From the NCBI GenBank assembly GCA_037176905.1, contig JBBBWG010030742.1, forward strand, positions 1-38,536: a DNA stretch of 38,536 nucleotides. The letters run 5' to 3'. Below, piece after piece: positions 1 to 22,247 of this stretch. Every line of letters begins with the position of its first letter. The first letter of the stretch is position 1. A model generated the notes under the pieces. It was given only the letters and a program-made list of their open reading frames with translations, was not told the origin of the DNA and made no database searches. The position numbers were made by a program, and so were the translations under genes. This DNA is from Azolla pinnata. Lineage: Eukaryota; Streptophyta; Polypodiopsida; Salviniales; Salviniaceae.

Positions 1-446
1 TTTAGTTGTATTGCTATGACTTTGATAACCAATAGAAGGATATTTCTTTTGGAAAAGAAAGAAAGAAGAGAACGAAAGCGGTTTCCTAAGGCTATGCCCA
101 TAGCACTTATCATGAGTATCAGTACAAAAAGATCGATATGAAAATATTTGAACCTAAGACCTACAGTTATATAGGTTCAAATCATATCAATTAAACTATC
201 TTACTTAATTAAACCAACAAATATCGTTTTTAACGACTTGCGATGTCTGCCGACATCACCAAGTCTTCAAAGCTACCCAAGTGGCAATCATGCATGCAAG
301 CCATATGACAACTATGCATGACAGCCACATGGCGAGCATGCATGAAGCCTAGAACTAAATAAATATTGAGTTGGTCTTGGTTTAGGGTCTATATATTCGT
401 GTTTGATATTTTCGACGAATGTGAATATTACAATTTATGGTTGCAG
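1..446. other. AT-rich left-edge DNA before the laccase exon
   Basis: No coding exon is recognised here. The stretch ends in a plausible splice acceptor (TTGCAG, 441-446) directly before laccase-like codons, so it may be laccase intron. Around 283-350 there are three loose copies of a roughly 24-base unit, each carrying CATGCATG or ATGCATGA. Confidence 0.4.
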
Positions 447-1576
447 GAGGCCTACTACTACTATGCCAACAAGAGCAGCAACAACAGCAGCTGCTACGAG
501 ACCGACTTCCCGTCTGTCCCTCTCTTCGAGTACAACTACACGGGTGTGAACCCGGCCAACAAGCGCTCCGTGCTCGCCACCAAGGTCAAGGTCCTTAAGT
601 TCGACGCCCGTGCCCAACTCGTGCTCCAGAACACCGCCACCCTCTTCTTCGAGAACCACCCAGTGCACCTCCATGGCCAAAACATCCACATTGTCGCCTC
701 CGGCTTCGGGACTTACAACGCCTCCTCCGATCCCGCCCGTTTCAACCTCGTCAACCCACCCTTCCGCAACACGGTCGGCGTCCCCGCGGGCGGCTGGGCC
801 GCGCTCCACTTCACTGCCAACAACCCAGGTTCGAATCCCAATCCGAACACATTTGCTTGCCAAATCTAACAAATCGCATATAAAAAACAGGCAAGAGACT
901 GAATGATTAAAGGAAGATATAAGAGAAGAGAAAAAGAGAAGAGAATGGATTGATAAAAGAAAAGTGGGTTCATTAGAATAGAATGAGTACAAAGGGGAGT
1001 TAGCTATAAGAAAAGGTTTAAAGCTTAAGACTCGTGTTGATTCAAACTTATTTGATATTTATCTATATGTTTCTATTTAGGTTTCTATAGATTAGCTTAG
1101 AGATTTCTAGAATATTTTAAAATGTTCTAGACCTAGAATATCGTATGATACACTAGAAGATTTTAAAATGTTCTAGAAAATTCCAAAGTTTTCTTTGAAT
1201 ACAATAATCACTAGATTATGAAAAAAAAAAGTCATTATTATGGTTAAGCTTCCATTTATTTAATAAAAAATCTTGGGTTCAAGTCTAGGTGAAACATAGT
1301 GTTCACAAATTCTTGACTCTACTAACATCGGACATCTTTTTTCTTATACAAATGTTACCTGTTCTTTGCTCAAATGCATTATTGTCGACATTATTTCTAG
1401 TAAAAACTTTGCTACATATCTTTGGTCTGATAATAAACCTTGCGAATCCCCGCCTTGTGTGTCATTTCGACTTCCACAGATCGATGGGCATGTCCATGGC
1501 CTTCATCACCGAGAACGGGAAAGGCCGCAAGCAGGCGCTCCCTCTGCCCCCCGTCGATCTCCCCAAATGCTACTAG
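447..1576 (+). pseudogene. 3' part of a laccase gene, probably broken
   Basis: Laccases are secreted multicopper oxidases that oxidise phenols, including monolignols, in the plant cell wall. Bases 447-828 encode 127 residues that match the C-terminal cupredoxin domain: AYYYYANK, TKVKVLKFDA, the copper motif ENHPVHLHG, then FNLVNPPFRNTVGVPAGGW. The exon stops after the first base of a Gly codon at a CAG|GT donor (828/829), where plant laccases have an intron before VWFMHCH. The family ending MGMSMAFITENGKG through DLPKC reappears at about 1465-1573, with stop TAG at 1574-1576. The preceding VWFMHCH block is missing: the sequence reads LVCHFDFH, so the first His of the HCH copper site is Val, and no AG acceptor lies just upstream. 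Exons for the first two thirds of the protein are absent from the window. A decayed or mis-spliced copy is the simplest reading. A functional gene with an exon I failed to see in 829-1450 is the alternative. Confidence 0.65.
829..1450 (+). other. AT-rich intron or insertion within the laccase remnant
   Basis: This stretch separates the two laccase-like blocks. It is AT-rich and has no convincing exon. Two near-copies of a segment reading TTTTAAAATGTTCTAGA lie at about 1105-1133 and 1152-1179. The second runs into TTCTAGAAAATTC (1171-1183), a perfect three-unit heat-shock-element pattern. Confidence 0.4.
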
Positions 1577-1615
1577 GGTTTGTTTATTGGGTCCTAAGGC
1601 TTAGAGCGACAACAC

Positions 1616-1654
<39 letters not shown>

Positions 1655-1686
1655 CCACCACAACCACCATCATAATCATCATCATC
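1616..1686. repeat. (CAT)n microsatellite
   Basis: A run of CAT/ATC triplets with a few CAC and AAT interruptions, starting about 40 bases after the laccase-like stop codon. Confidence 0.9.
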
Positions 1687-2366
1687 AAACTACCAACTAA
1701 TTTGTAATGGACCCCACTATCCTAATCTAATTGTTTGGCTTGACCTTTGCCACAAACTATCAAATCCACATGATAAGCTTTAATAATCGTTGTTCATGCA
1801 TGGCTTGTCGGTTTCCTATTCCTATTCTAATGAACACAGATCCCGTCTTCTATTGGCATTAAATTCAACACAATCATCGACTTCTCTGATGTCGGAATTA
1901 CAACCACAAATGAGAATGGCAATCCAAAGATAGCAAATTTCGACGAATCATTTGGAACCGCCAATCGTTTCAAAAAACAACAGTCCTCGATGACCTCGGA
2001 CGTCGACAATCCAATAAAGTTCCCACTCTTATACACTAAAGCCTCGCTCCAAATAAGCCATGGAATTTGTGACTGATTGATCTACGACGCCAAAAGTCCA
2101 TGAGAAAATGCCACAGTTTTCAAGCAACACAAATGATCCTATACATACAAAAAGCCCATGATACAACAATCCCTTCATTATCATTGAAATAACAATGGAA
2201 ACAGGGGAAAAGCTTTCTTTTACCCGGATCGGACGAGCATATATATTTTTCTTGCCTTTTCTATGACATGCTGCCTGGTTTCATCCAATATAATCTGTGT
2301 CGAACTTCTCAAAGTTTTTTGAATCTGAATCGGCTTTTTCCTTCCCAATCCACCTAAAATTCCATT
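1687..2366. other. Intergenic stretch between laccase remnant and lipase 3' end
   Basis: No recognised gene. The segment at about 1837-2070 stays open in one frame on each strand (about 70-78 codons) but matches no family I know. Bases next to 2366 should include the lipase 3' UTR, since that gene stops at 2367. Confidence 0.4.
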
Positions 2367-5300
2367 CTATAAACTTTCATCGGATCCGAAAGTTCCATAC
2401 GACATCGCCCGTGGCACTCTCAGTGAAAGAGCTCTCTCCAATGCAGCTTTATGCTCCTCTTGGTGCTCCTCCTTCAAGGTTAACTGTCTCTCCATCTTCT
2501 GTGGCATCGGAATGTCCATTGCATTCTCTCGCTCCAGCATCAGCTGCAGAGAAACACAATCGTGCTTGAGTTTTTTTGCAAGAGATTACCCTCTACCTCA
2601 AATCTAATATGCAACGATCATATAACGAAAATAGGATAAAAACGATCATGAAACGCAATACTGAAATACATATTCATAACACATTGCCAGCTTCCTAGTG
2701 CATTTATGTGGTTTGTAAGATATTTATAGCTTGATGCATCCCTACAGTATCCATGTGTGTTGAAGATCATTCATGCACCCCTATTTTCTCCCCATATGTT
2801 TTCGGATCTGTCACCAGATTAAAGCCGATAAAAGTTTAGTTGAGCTAATACGTCAAGCTTTTTTACGGAAGATCTATTGTTGATTTCGGAACGCTTGCTT
2901 CAAATGCTTCTCAAATGAGAAGTCTTCAAGCTGGGCTGCCACAAGATCAACTGCGGATGCAACCCGTCATTCAGCATTACGGCAGTTGAATTGAAGGCTG
3001 AATAACCACGATGATAATCACTTTCGCTTGCTATCACCGCTTGAGCTTTCTGATACAATTGCATTTACAATTTCTTGGGGATGTGAGCAATCAAATGAAA
3101 CCGTTTTTTGTCTACTTTGAACTCATTTTTTATACAGTACCATTCTGGCAACAAGGTATGTCACGTCTCCAAGTTAATTCTCTGCTGCATCAAGGTCAAG
3201 TTTTTTTGGGCCTTTTGGCTTCCTATCATCAAACTATCTGTAATTAGCAGATTATTCTATTCGTAACGAGCAGAATTTCAGGCAATCAGCTTCTGATCCA
3301 ATCTCCATGTTTCCTCTCACAATCTTTCTATGTTTATCAATATATTCATGAAAAGGTGGGCATAATTATGGCCTACTGTTTGAAATTTATTTTAGATTTC
3401 ACAGGTTCTGATTCTTTATCTAAGTTCGTGATTCTTTGAAAGTAAATATGTATGGGTGTTGGTGTTTGGTTTAGAGATACCATCGCACCACCAAACAAAG
3501 AGGTTGAACATATAGGTATAGAAAGCAGAGAGAATCATCAAAAGAAAGGAAGTCAGGAAGTCTGTGTATGACATTGAAAACTAAAAGCATGCTTCTCTTG
3601 TTGCTTCTAGAGTGTCTCGCATCAACTTCATTATGTTGTTGATACCATGACTAGTTGTAAGTAAAGAAAAAGAAATAACGAAAGGCAAGTTTCTATCAAG
3701 CTCCCACTGAAATAGGATAATTCGGACATGTCAAAGGCTAGTTATGGTTTCTGGGCATGGATTCTCCCTGCAGGGCAACGTTCAAAATTCAAAACAGTGG
3801 TCTATACAACGTACCTCTAAAGCTCTCTGAGATTCTTTTTCAATCCACACGATAGAATGATCTGTCGTAGCATTGCAAGATAGAACGATGTGTTCAAATC
3901 GCCCCTCCACAGGTACAGCAGACCTAACCTCAGGAGGATATCGTCCACACCTACACGGAATAAAAATGAGCCTTGGGTGGAAACAACAAAGCAACGAGTC
4001 AAAAGTGATCTTCAGATGTGAATTCCATACCTGCAAAGCTTCCTCTCCACAATATGATATAGCCGCCCAGGAGTATAAAGCCTCCTCGGGTCCTTGAGCA
4101 TCTTTTCTTCCGCAATGCATGTGTCTTTCATACATTGGAAGCACAGCATACAAGGCAAGCTGTTCAGAATCGTGAAAAAGAAGTAAGGAAAGGCAAGATT
4201 CCTACAGAAGACATTTATTTCGGCGATTTTTACGTGTGAGAAAAGGATGTGAGGAGGTTAAATGATAAATAAAAGACAATTATAACAAGGGGGCTACCTC
4301 ACCAGCAGATGCACTTGAATATGTCCTCCAAGGGTGTCGCCGTGCGAGGCAAAAAATCATCCTGCAGTAAATGTTGACTTATGAAAATACCATCCAGAAT
4401 CTCAATGCTCACAACAACAATGTCCTCATTCACCAAACCTATGGTTGAACGTGCCAAACTTGTCAATTGAAAACATTTTGAAAGAGAACAAAACCCAACA
4501 ATAGTATGCACAAAAGGTGCTCATGCGTTTAAATTACGGTCAGTGTTTCGCCAAATTCTTTCTCCAAACTTCTTTTCAGTAAATTCTCCCATTAAGCTTT
4601 TGGTAAGATCCAGTACTGGATCAAATAGCCTGATGTACTCGGAACACTGGTTGAAGTTTTCAGTTGCTGCGTACAAATATACACAGCAAGAAGAACAAAT
4701 AAAATAGTAATAAATTTTGCCTACATCTACAAACAATTGCCATATTCTCTCAAAAGACGGTTTTCAAGCATGTTTTCGATTAATTAATAAGCACCCATTT
4801 CATGTAGTAACGGTATAAAACAGAGAGAAGAAGCCACCATTTCCTGACGAGAATGGTGTAAACAGTGTACAAACTTTCACGCGACAATTGTATAAAACAG
4901 GGAAAAAACCACCATTTCCTGAAGAGAATGGTGTAAATAGTGCACAATCTGGACCCTTTTCCCAGCCATCTGTTGGATACGGAGAAAGACGGTCTCTCTT
5001 TTACTTCAGCCATGTCACCAAATGTATGTATGTAAAATCTTTTTTCCAAGCAAATGAAAAGAAGGAAGTACATAATGTACCTGAAGAACAACCGAATTGA
5101 TGACATCGGCATAACGAACAGCGAGGTTGAGCGACATGCAGCGTGCCGGTGCCAGAGCATAGCACCGGATCCGATCTCTCGAGATACTTGCAAGCTTCTC
5201 CCGATGCTTTATGGCCAGCATTGAGAGCATGGCAGCCACGCCAGAGCCCAAAGAATGTCCGGTAAACGTAAGCGTATACGTAGGGTGCATTTCAATACAC

Positions 5301-5785
5301 TTTCTCAAGGTCTCCAATTCTGTCTCTAGGACCCAACGGGCAGACCGGAGGAGGCCATGATGGACATAACCACCTTCAAAGAGCTGTTGTCCGAGTTTAT
5401 TATCCCACAACACTGCATAATCACCCTCCTGGGCAAGGTTCAAGCCACGGATAGCAACAATGATGTCTTCCCCCGCATGATCTATGTAGATCAGGTAAGG
5501 AGGAGCCCGGCCTACGGTGTGTTCATAGCTGACATGCTTTATCACACACTTTACATCGATTTGGTAGCCACCAGGTGGTGCCCATTTAGGGTTTTCAAGG
5601 TCGTCTTCATAGACAGCAAGCACAAGGCGGCACATACGAGGGACAGGTTCAAACTCGAGCGATTCGGCCTTCCCCCATCGCTCGCTGTCTTGAGCACCTG
5701 AATGTATACATCTCTTCCACGCCCATCGAGCGCATGCAATCAGATACACACATTCTATCACCGGCACCCCTAACGCTATAGACAT
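2367..5785 (-). CDS. Class 3 lipase (mono/diacylglycerol lipase type)
   Basis: Predicted serine lipase acting on mono- or diacylglycerols. Five coding exons, in gene order: 5785-5081, 4361-4303, 4159-4031, 3950-3815, 2543-2367; product 401 aa. All introns are GT-AG and phases agree. The N-terminus (MSIALGVPVIECVYLIACAR) is hydrophobic and matches the plant 'lipase N-terminal plus lipase 3' family, such as the Arabidopsis At3g14075 type. The nucleophile elbow GHSLG places Ser178. Asp236/Asp237 in DDFLPR and His318 in GRFEHIVLSC fit the remaining catalytic triad by family comparison. A Cys-rich stretch follows (ICCLPCMLCFQCMKDTC, about 253-269). The last exon encodes a charged helix (EEHQEEHKAALERAL) and SYGTF, both familiar at the C-terminus of this family. 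Intron 4 is long (1271 bp). The start is the first ATG after the 5' repeats and gives the expected N-terminus. Confidence 0.9.
2544..3814 (-). other. Long lipase intron 4
   Basis: Intron bounded by GAG|GTACGT (donor at 3814) and CTCTGCAG (acceptor ending at 2544). No exon, transposon or structured repeat was recognised inside. The reading frame continues exactly across it and joins two conserved parts of the lipase. Confidence 0.75.
4813..4967. repeat. Tandem duplication of a 77-bp unit in lipase intron 1
   Basis: Two copies, beginning at 4813 and 4890 with GTATAAAACAG, share blocks such as CCACCATTTCCTGA and GAATGGTGTAAA. They differ by scattered substitutions and small gaps, so the duplication is not very recent. 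Confidence 0.8.
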
Positions 5786-5811
5786 TGCCGCTGCTTTTAC
5801 AATTGTCCAGC

Positions 5812-6095
5812 CCCTGAATGTCCGAAATCTCTCGAGGAGAAATCACAAGTAAGAAATCGAATCAAATCTGCCAGTCGAAAGCTAGGCAAGGTATAATCCT
5901 CTCCCCTACCCCGTAAATCACCAAAATCTCTTAAAATCACTAGTCAGAAAATTGAATCGGATCTGTCGAGGAAAATCTGGGCTGGGAGTAAATCCCCCCC
6001 TGCCCACCCTCAACCCCCAATGCCCAAAATTTCTCAAAATCACAAATCAGCGGACCAAATCGATACTGTCCATAAAAATCTGCGGCAGGCCGATC
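5812..6095. repeat. Degenerate ~100-bp tandem triplication upstream of the lipase
   Basis: Three diverged copies can be aligned by eye, near 5818, 5912 and 6017. Each has an AAATCTCT or AAATTTCT core, then AAATCAC, a GAATC/AAATC segment, and an ATCTG(C/T) block, followed by a C-rich spacer in the first two. It covers the likely 5' UTR or promoter of the minus-strand lipase. Confidence 0.6.
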
Positions 6096-6487
6096 CGAAT
6101 CCGTTGCGATCCGAGACTTCCGTGCCTTCGCTGGATCCTACCGGCTTCGTTTTAGTTCTCGCCAACGCGCTGGCCGGGATTGAATGGCAGCCAATCGGAG
6201 CCCCCGAAATGTGCAAAGGCAAGAATAGCATTCAAATGCGAGCAATGCAACGGAAAAAGCGGAGAGCAGGTAGGCTTATCTTGAGATTTCAGGCGAGATC
6301 TGGCAGCTCTTTCAGCTGTAAAAAGGCCGCGGGGCACCGCGCTCCGTTGTTATTTGCAGGCAACCTGTGAGAAGCATGAAGGAGAGGGAGAGAAGAATGG
6401 TGATGGGCATGGTACCTTTTCATGTCTGCTCCTGGTTCCTCTGTCTTGCCCACACAGCCTGCTTGCTGGTCAGGAAAAGGGGGGAGA

Positions 6488-6786
6488 TTCTCATTGTTGG
6501 GTCCTCTCTGTTCCCCATTCACAGGCTGCTCCTCTGATGCAGAGCATGATCATGTTCAGGGAATTTCCATTGTTGGGTCCTCTCTTCTTTCCCCATTCAC
6601 AGGCATGCTTCTGATGCACACACAGCATCATCATCATCATCATCATCATCATTTCTTCAGGGAGTTTCCATTGTTTTGGGTCCTCTCTCTTCACAAGCTT
6701 CTCTCTGAATGCACACACAAACATTCATCATCATTTTTCCAAGGGAATTTCCATTGTTCTGGGTCCTTTGCCATTCACAAGCTTTT
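6488..6786. repeat. Degenerate tandem repeat, about four units of 75-95 bp
   Basis: Units share CATTGTTGGGTCCTCTC (or a close variant) followed by CCATTCACA(G/A)GC and a CTGATGCA or TGAATGCACACAC block. The third quarter includes a run of nine ATC triplets near 6626-6652. Copies become shorter and more diverged to the right. Confidence 0.75.
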
Positions 6787-7060
6787 AAGGAAAACCCAAG
6801 ACTCTGTTTTTTCTAAAGTCTTTTTTCTAAAAGTGATGCTATGGGATGGGTCATGGGCCTCTTGGCCAATGCTTGTTGATGAGGTAAAAGGAATACTATC
6901 CTAGGCCGATTTAGGGCCCAAGTGGACAAGAAAAGGGGCCTTCTTCTCGCATCGATTTCGACAGAGAATCGCGGGAAGATCGTAAAGCCTGCTGAGAATC
7001 GGCGCGCGAGCTTGGAGGTGGCGAGAACATGACCATTGTTGTCAATGCAATACAAATGCA

Positions 7061-7146
7061 AATACAATAGAATACAATACAATACAATACAATACAATCC
7101 AATCCAATCCAATCCAATCCAATCCAATACAATACAATACAATACA
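7061..7146. repeat. Pentanucleotide microsatellite (AATAC)n/(AATCC)n
   Basis: A continuous pentamer array that begins as AATAC, switches to a block of AATCC units, and returns to AATAC. The block structure points to replication slippage. Confidence 0.95.
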
Positions 7147-7402
7147 CTCGATAGAGGGTCTATGCATCCGACCCGAATCGACATGAGCTTGACATTCAGA
7201 GGTGGGTAGTGTATGTGCGCCTTGTCGTCAGACGGGCGACGATGGAGCAGAGCAGGAAGCCGTGACCTTGCCTCTTGCCTTTGCCAAAGGGATGATAGGA
7301 GTTGACACCAGACGACTGCAACTATAAAAATCGATCTGACCGTGACCGGCGGTGCTATTGGCTCGACGTTGTGACCGAGAGATGTGAAAGGTCGCCGCAG
7401 AA

Positions 7403-9391
7403 TCAGGTCGGGACCGGCGCATGGCGTAGCTCGCTGCAGGAGGTCAGATTGTCGAACGCGGCAATCAGGGCGGCGAAGATCAGCGCGAAGAGCAAGACAG
7501 CTCCGAGGCCCGCCCAATACGGTGTCGATTTCTCCTGCCTCATCCCCGCCTGCGGTTCCGATTTCGAGCTCGACAAGGAAGCACCATCTTTGTGGTCAAG
7601 CATGCCATCGCCTGCATCTCTGTCATCTGTGGTGCCATTGCCCATGGCTTTGCATCCAGGGATCTTATTGTCGCATCGTGGATCGGCGGAAGAAGGAAGA
7701 GGATCTGCAGACCAGGATTCCATCGCGCGTGGTTCAGGGTTTCGGGTTCTGCCGGATCCGTACGACGCCCTCCGTACGTCGTCGTCCGTATTCCCCGCCA
7801 ATGCATCGTCGTCCGTATTCCCCGCCAATGCGTCGTCGTCCGTATTCCCCACCCGTACGTCCCCCTCGTACAGGGGCATGCGTACGTGCACACCGCGTGG
7901 CATGTCGCTGTCGTCGCCGTCATCGGCGATGGGATTCTCCCTCACGCTCCAGCTCGACGTGGAGAAGATGCATTGGTCCGATTCCAGGACCTGCGAACAA
8001 GATGGGCCGGTGTTTGTAAGATGGATTTTAGGGTTAGGGTTTTAAGGGGGGGGGGGAGAGTCTGAAGCAGGGCCAACCAGATGGACCTTGTTATGTATAT
8101 ATACCATTCCATCTTCGATCTCGCTGTGATCGTCGACAAACAAACTTTTGCCGGAGCGGGCTGGTCCGCGAGCCGAGCCGCCACTTCGGAGGCAACCGCC
8201 GGAGATTCCGCGCGCGGATCGAGATTCCGCGGGGGGCCTCCGGGGGCCGCTCCTCCGCGCGGAGCGGGGAGCCGGGGAGGAATCTCCGATGATTCGCGCC
8301 GCCGACCCGCCGTCCGGCCGCAGAATCTGCGCCGAAGATTCCGTCGCAGACCCCAGGCTCGCCGCCGCCGTCGTCGTCGTCGTCGGATTCTTCGGATTCT
8401 TCTTCGTCTTCTGGGTTGGGCGGGCGGCTGCAGAAAGAGCATCGGCGGCGGCTCGCCGAACCTGGGGGGCAGGGTCGAGGAGCCGGGCTTTGTCCAAGGC
8501 CCGGGTGACCGGACCAATGTCCGAGGCCGAGGTTCGGGGCCTCGTCGTCGGCGGGGCCAGCATCAAGAGCCCGGCGAGGTGCGCGGAGGCCACGCGCAGC
8601 TGCCACGCGCCCGAGCCTCCTCGGGTTCGCGAGAACCCCCGACGCGAATCGATCGCCTCCGCCACAGCTTCGGCACAGGCGCGAAGCAACGCCGGCCGAA
8701 ACGCTTCCACACTCGCCGCGTCCAGCTCCGCCAGCGCCCGAACCAGCCCGAAGTGCGCGCCCGTCGCCCGCGCCCCCTTCTCCACCAGACACGCCGATGC
8801 CCGCGAGCCCATGTCCCTGAGCAGAGCTCCGGCTGCGCCCGAAGAGCCCGCAAGCTCCGCCCGATAACCGCGGGCGCCCGATCGCAGGAGCTTCGCCAAG
8901 CACATTGCGGCTCCCGTGGAGGCGTGCCCCGGATCGGCCCGCGACGAGAGCAGCGGCAGAAGCGGGCGCGCTAGCTCGCACAGCAACGAGCTAGCGTCAT
9001 CGTGATCGAGCTCATGATGCGATCGCGATGGCGACGGTGATAGCGATGGCGATGGTGACGGTGATAGCGATGGCGACAGCGACAATGACCGCGACAGCGA
9101 TGGCGATGGCGATGGCGATGGCGATGGCGATGGCGATGGCGATAGCGATGGCGATGGCGATGGCGATGGCGATGGTGACAGCGACAATGACCGCGACAGC
9201 GATGGCGATGGCGATGGCGATGGCGATGGCGACAATGACGGCGACAACGACGGCGACAACGACGGCGACAACGACGGCGACAATGACGGCGACAACGACG
9301 GCGACAATAACGGTGACAATGACGGCGATGGCGATGGCGATTGCGATGCCATAGAATCTTCCGAGCTGAAGATCCCATCGTGTCGCGTTGA

Positions 9392-9422
<31 letters not shown>

Positions 9423-9886
9423 AGCATCGAATCGCTGCTGGAGATCCGACGGGGACGGGTCCCGGTACAGTGCACCGCGATCGACGACACCGCATCGGCG
9501 CAAGCTCGATGCAGACTGGTTCTTGATGATGATGGCGATGATGATGGTGATGGCGATGATGGTGATGAGAGGCATCTGACAAGGACGGACATGATGCGAG
9601 GCACGAGACGGGCGGCCGCCCAACGATGAGCGCAAGCAAGCTCCGACAGGAGAGGAATGGCGGCCGACGCCTGCGCCGTGTCTGCGTCCGCTAGGGTTTC
9701 CAGGAGGCAGGAGAGCGCCCAGGGGCCCAGCTCCGGCCTCGCCAGCGACGACCTCAGAGCTTCCATGGCGCCTTCACGGGCGCGGGAGTCGGCGCAGCAG
9801 AGCTGGGAGAGGCAGTGGCGGATCTGGGCGGAGCTCATCATCTGGGAGAGGGAGGGCGAGGAACAGGAGGGGCGTGGATCCGGCAT
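7403..9886 (-). CDS. ARM-repeat protein with C-terminal KASH-type tail (SINE-like)
   Basis: Predicted outer nuclear envelope protein. Two exons, 9886-8105 and 7990-7403, joined in phase 0 across a 114-bp intron (GTATAT donor, TTCGCAG acceptor); product 789 aa. The first ATG is used; a second in-frame ATG pair at 9841 (MMSSAQIRHCL) may be the conserved start. Residues 16-110 and about 300-460 are Ala/Leu-rich helices resembling the ARM region of Arabidopsis SINE1/SINE2. Between them lies a Ser-Pro repeat (about 182-287). Exon 2 has an acidic GNTDDDALA repeat, then one transmembrane helix (752-773) and a 16-residue tail ending HAPVPT. Plant KASH proteins end in x-VPT and bind SUN proteins in the perinuclear space, so the tail fits. 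SINE identity is inferred from architecture; ARM similarity is weak by eye. Coding GC is far above the other genes here. Confidence 0.75.
7777..7851 (-). repeat. In-frame 27-bp repeat coding GNTDDDALA
   Basis: Three successive copies (the last incomplete) in exon 2 of the ARM-KASH gene encode GNTDDD separated by ALA. The repeat creates an acidic stretch on the cytoplasmic side of the transmembrane helix. Confidence 0.85.
9026..9340 (-). repeat. Coding hexanucleotide repeat giving a Ser-Pro tract
   Basis: On the plus strand this is a GGCGAT/GGCGAC/GACAAC array; read on the minus strand it gives about 105 residues of alternating Ser-Pro, Ser-Leu and occasional Ser-Arg. It has no stop in frame and sits between the two ARM-like blocks, so it is read as coding and not as an intron. 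A short GAC/GTC triplet run coding poly-Ser lies at about 9391-9421. Confidence 0.9.
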
Positions 9887-10020
9887 GCCACGATGTGGGC
9901 GATGGCTCGATGGACAGCTCTCAGGGAGGCGGAGAAAACCCACGAAGCATTTCGGCGATGGAGGTCTCTGTGGATCGAGGGAGTCGAGGATGTTCGACAC
10001 AGTGCTGTAGTGGCTATGGA

Positions 10021-10090
10021 AGCAAGAAGAAGAAGAAGAAGAAGAAGAAGAAGAAGCACATGCAGAAGAAGAAGAAGAAGAAGAAGAAGG
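10021..10090. repeat. (GAA)n microsatellite in two blocks
   Basis: Two runs of AAG/GAA triplets are split by CACATGCA. They lie about 135-205 bases upstream of the ARM-KASH start codon, so they may be in its 5' UTR or proximal promoter. Confidence 0.95.
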
Positions 10091-10139
10091 GATGGTGGTT
10101 TCTCCAAGTTTTGCCCATGGACAAAATCTCCAAAATCAC

Positions 10140-10232
10140 CTCAAATCTGATTTTCTGCTTAACATCTGATTTTCTACTGAAATCTGAGATACTGATTTTC
10201 TGCTGAAATCTGATTATCTGATTCCCAACTAC
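10140..10232. repeat. Short degenerate repeat of (A)AATCTGATTTTCTGCT
   Basis: Four or five diverged units of about 20 bases follow each other. They share ATCTGA and GATTTTCT. The motif also resembles pieces of the triplication upstream of the lipase. Confidence 0.65.
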
Positions 10233-11722
10233 ACCTTCTCGGATGGATTCGACGACAACGATCCTTGAGCCAACAACAACTGGCTCTGCCACGCATTTCC
10301 CGATACGACAGCTGAGAAAAGGACCGTGGCCTTATCGACGATTGTTGAGAAAAGGAGAGAAAACACGCCACATTGCCCTCCTTGTTGTCGACGATTAAAC
10401 GGACAAAACACAGCTGCTGGTGATCTGGGCTTGCCAAGCATGTATGCAGCTGACCTAACCATCGCATCGAAACTGATCGAAATTCGGACAAGAATCGCAT
10501 GCATAACAAACACACTAGGTTGCAAATTCCTGTTTGGCGAGTGCTGTTGTTTGTTTACAAGGATCTTGCATTTCGACCGTGCCAAGAATCATATACCCTT
10601 TGTCCATTTCTATCTAGCTCTTTGCTTTCTACACAGATGATCCATGATGCTCTGGAAAAGAAATATGCTCTTGCACCAGCCAATAGAAGGATTATACTCT
10701 TACTTCTGCTCCATGTCCACATACACAAAAGCTTTTTCTTTTTCTTGTCGATTCCGTATCGACGGAATCGCCCCTCCTCCAGCAAACTTTCCGATGAAAT
10801 GATACAATATCAGTAAACAGCTTACGAAACCTCCTCGCATAAAAAAATCTGGTTCTGCAAGCTGGATTGGATTTGATGCAGACAGCAGCTCTTCATCAGC
10901 TCTTCATCAGCTTCAACAAGTTTGCCATGCATGACAAAGACATCAGGAACATTGGTTGGTTTCTGGGACCATAGCCAATACCCGATGCAATAAATCGACA
11001 TTCGACGATGTCGAACTCAGCCTATGATACATACCAATTCTGCACACAAGCCTTCCACAAATGAAATCCACTTTTCCTCCAAAAAAATACAGGAAATCCA
11101 TAATTTGCTGTTTACAGTGCTATTTGTCAAATGTGTTCACAAACTCCAGCAGATTTCAGGAGTTCAAATTACAACCCCACGACCTCCGAATGGCTCCAGA
11201 ACACCGGGGTGTTCTCAACAAGACCGACAAAATTTGAGACAGCAAACATCTGCTCCTAGGAATCTGTTTCGGATCCGAACACAGAACTTCGAAAAAAGAA
11301 AGGGAAGGGGTCGGGGTTTTTGCTAATGTGGAAATCTTTTGGGAAGTTACAACAAAGGCAAGCAAAGCAAATCGTTCGCCCGACAACAACGCTGTCAAGC
11401 AAGTCAGGGGAGGGAGAAAGGTATACAAAGAGATGGTAAAAGAATCTCCATGGCCAGGTATGAGAGAAGAGGGGGGAGAGAGCCCTATACATTTTTCTTT
11501 CGATCGCTATCTCGTGTATTAGATTTTTTAGATCCATCTTTTCTAAGTAGATAGATCTTTCCGCCGCCGGTATTACAGATCGCTACGGTATCTTTGATAT
11601 TTATATATATAAAAAAAAATGCGCAGAGACGCGATTCGGTTTTGACCTTAAGATCATTTGTGATGAGGGAAGGGAGGGGATTGTCTCTCATCATTTTTCA
11701 TCATTCCAAAGAAAAGAAACCC

Positions 11723-22247
<10,525 letters not shown>

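Larger units (their letters stand above)
6096..7402. other. Intergenic region between lipase 5' side and ARM-KASH 3' end
   Basis: No gene recognised. It holds the separately listed 6488-6786 and 7061-7146 repeats. A CCAAT (6189-6193) could belong to the lipase promoter, but this is only a five-base match. Bases just left of 7402 should contain the 3' UTR of the ARM-KASH gene. Confidence 0.45.
9887..11722. other. Intergenic region, ARM-KASH promoter side to CHD3 3' end
   Basis: No gene recognised. The part near 9887-10250 should hold the ARM-KASH 5' UTR and promoter. It contains a GAA microsatellite and a run of ATCTGATTTTCTGCT-like repeats. The part approaching 11722 should hold the CHD3 3' UTR. 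Confidence 0.45.
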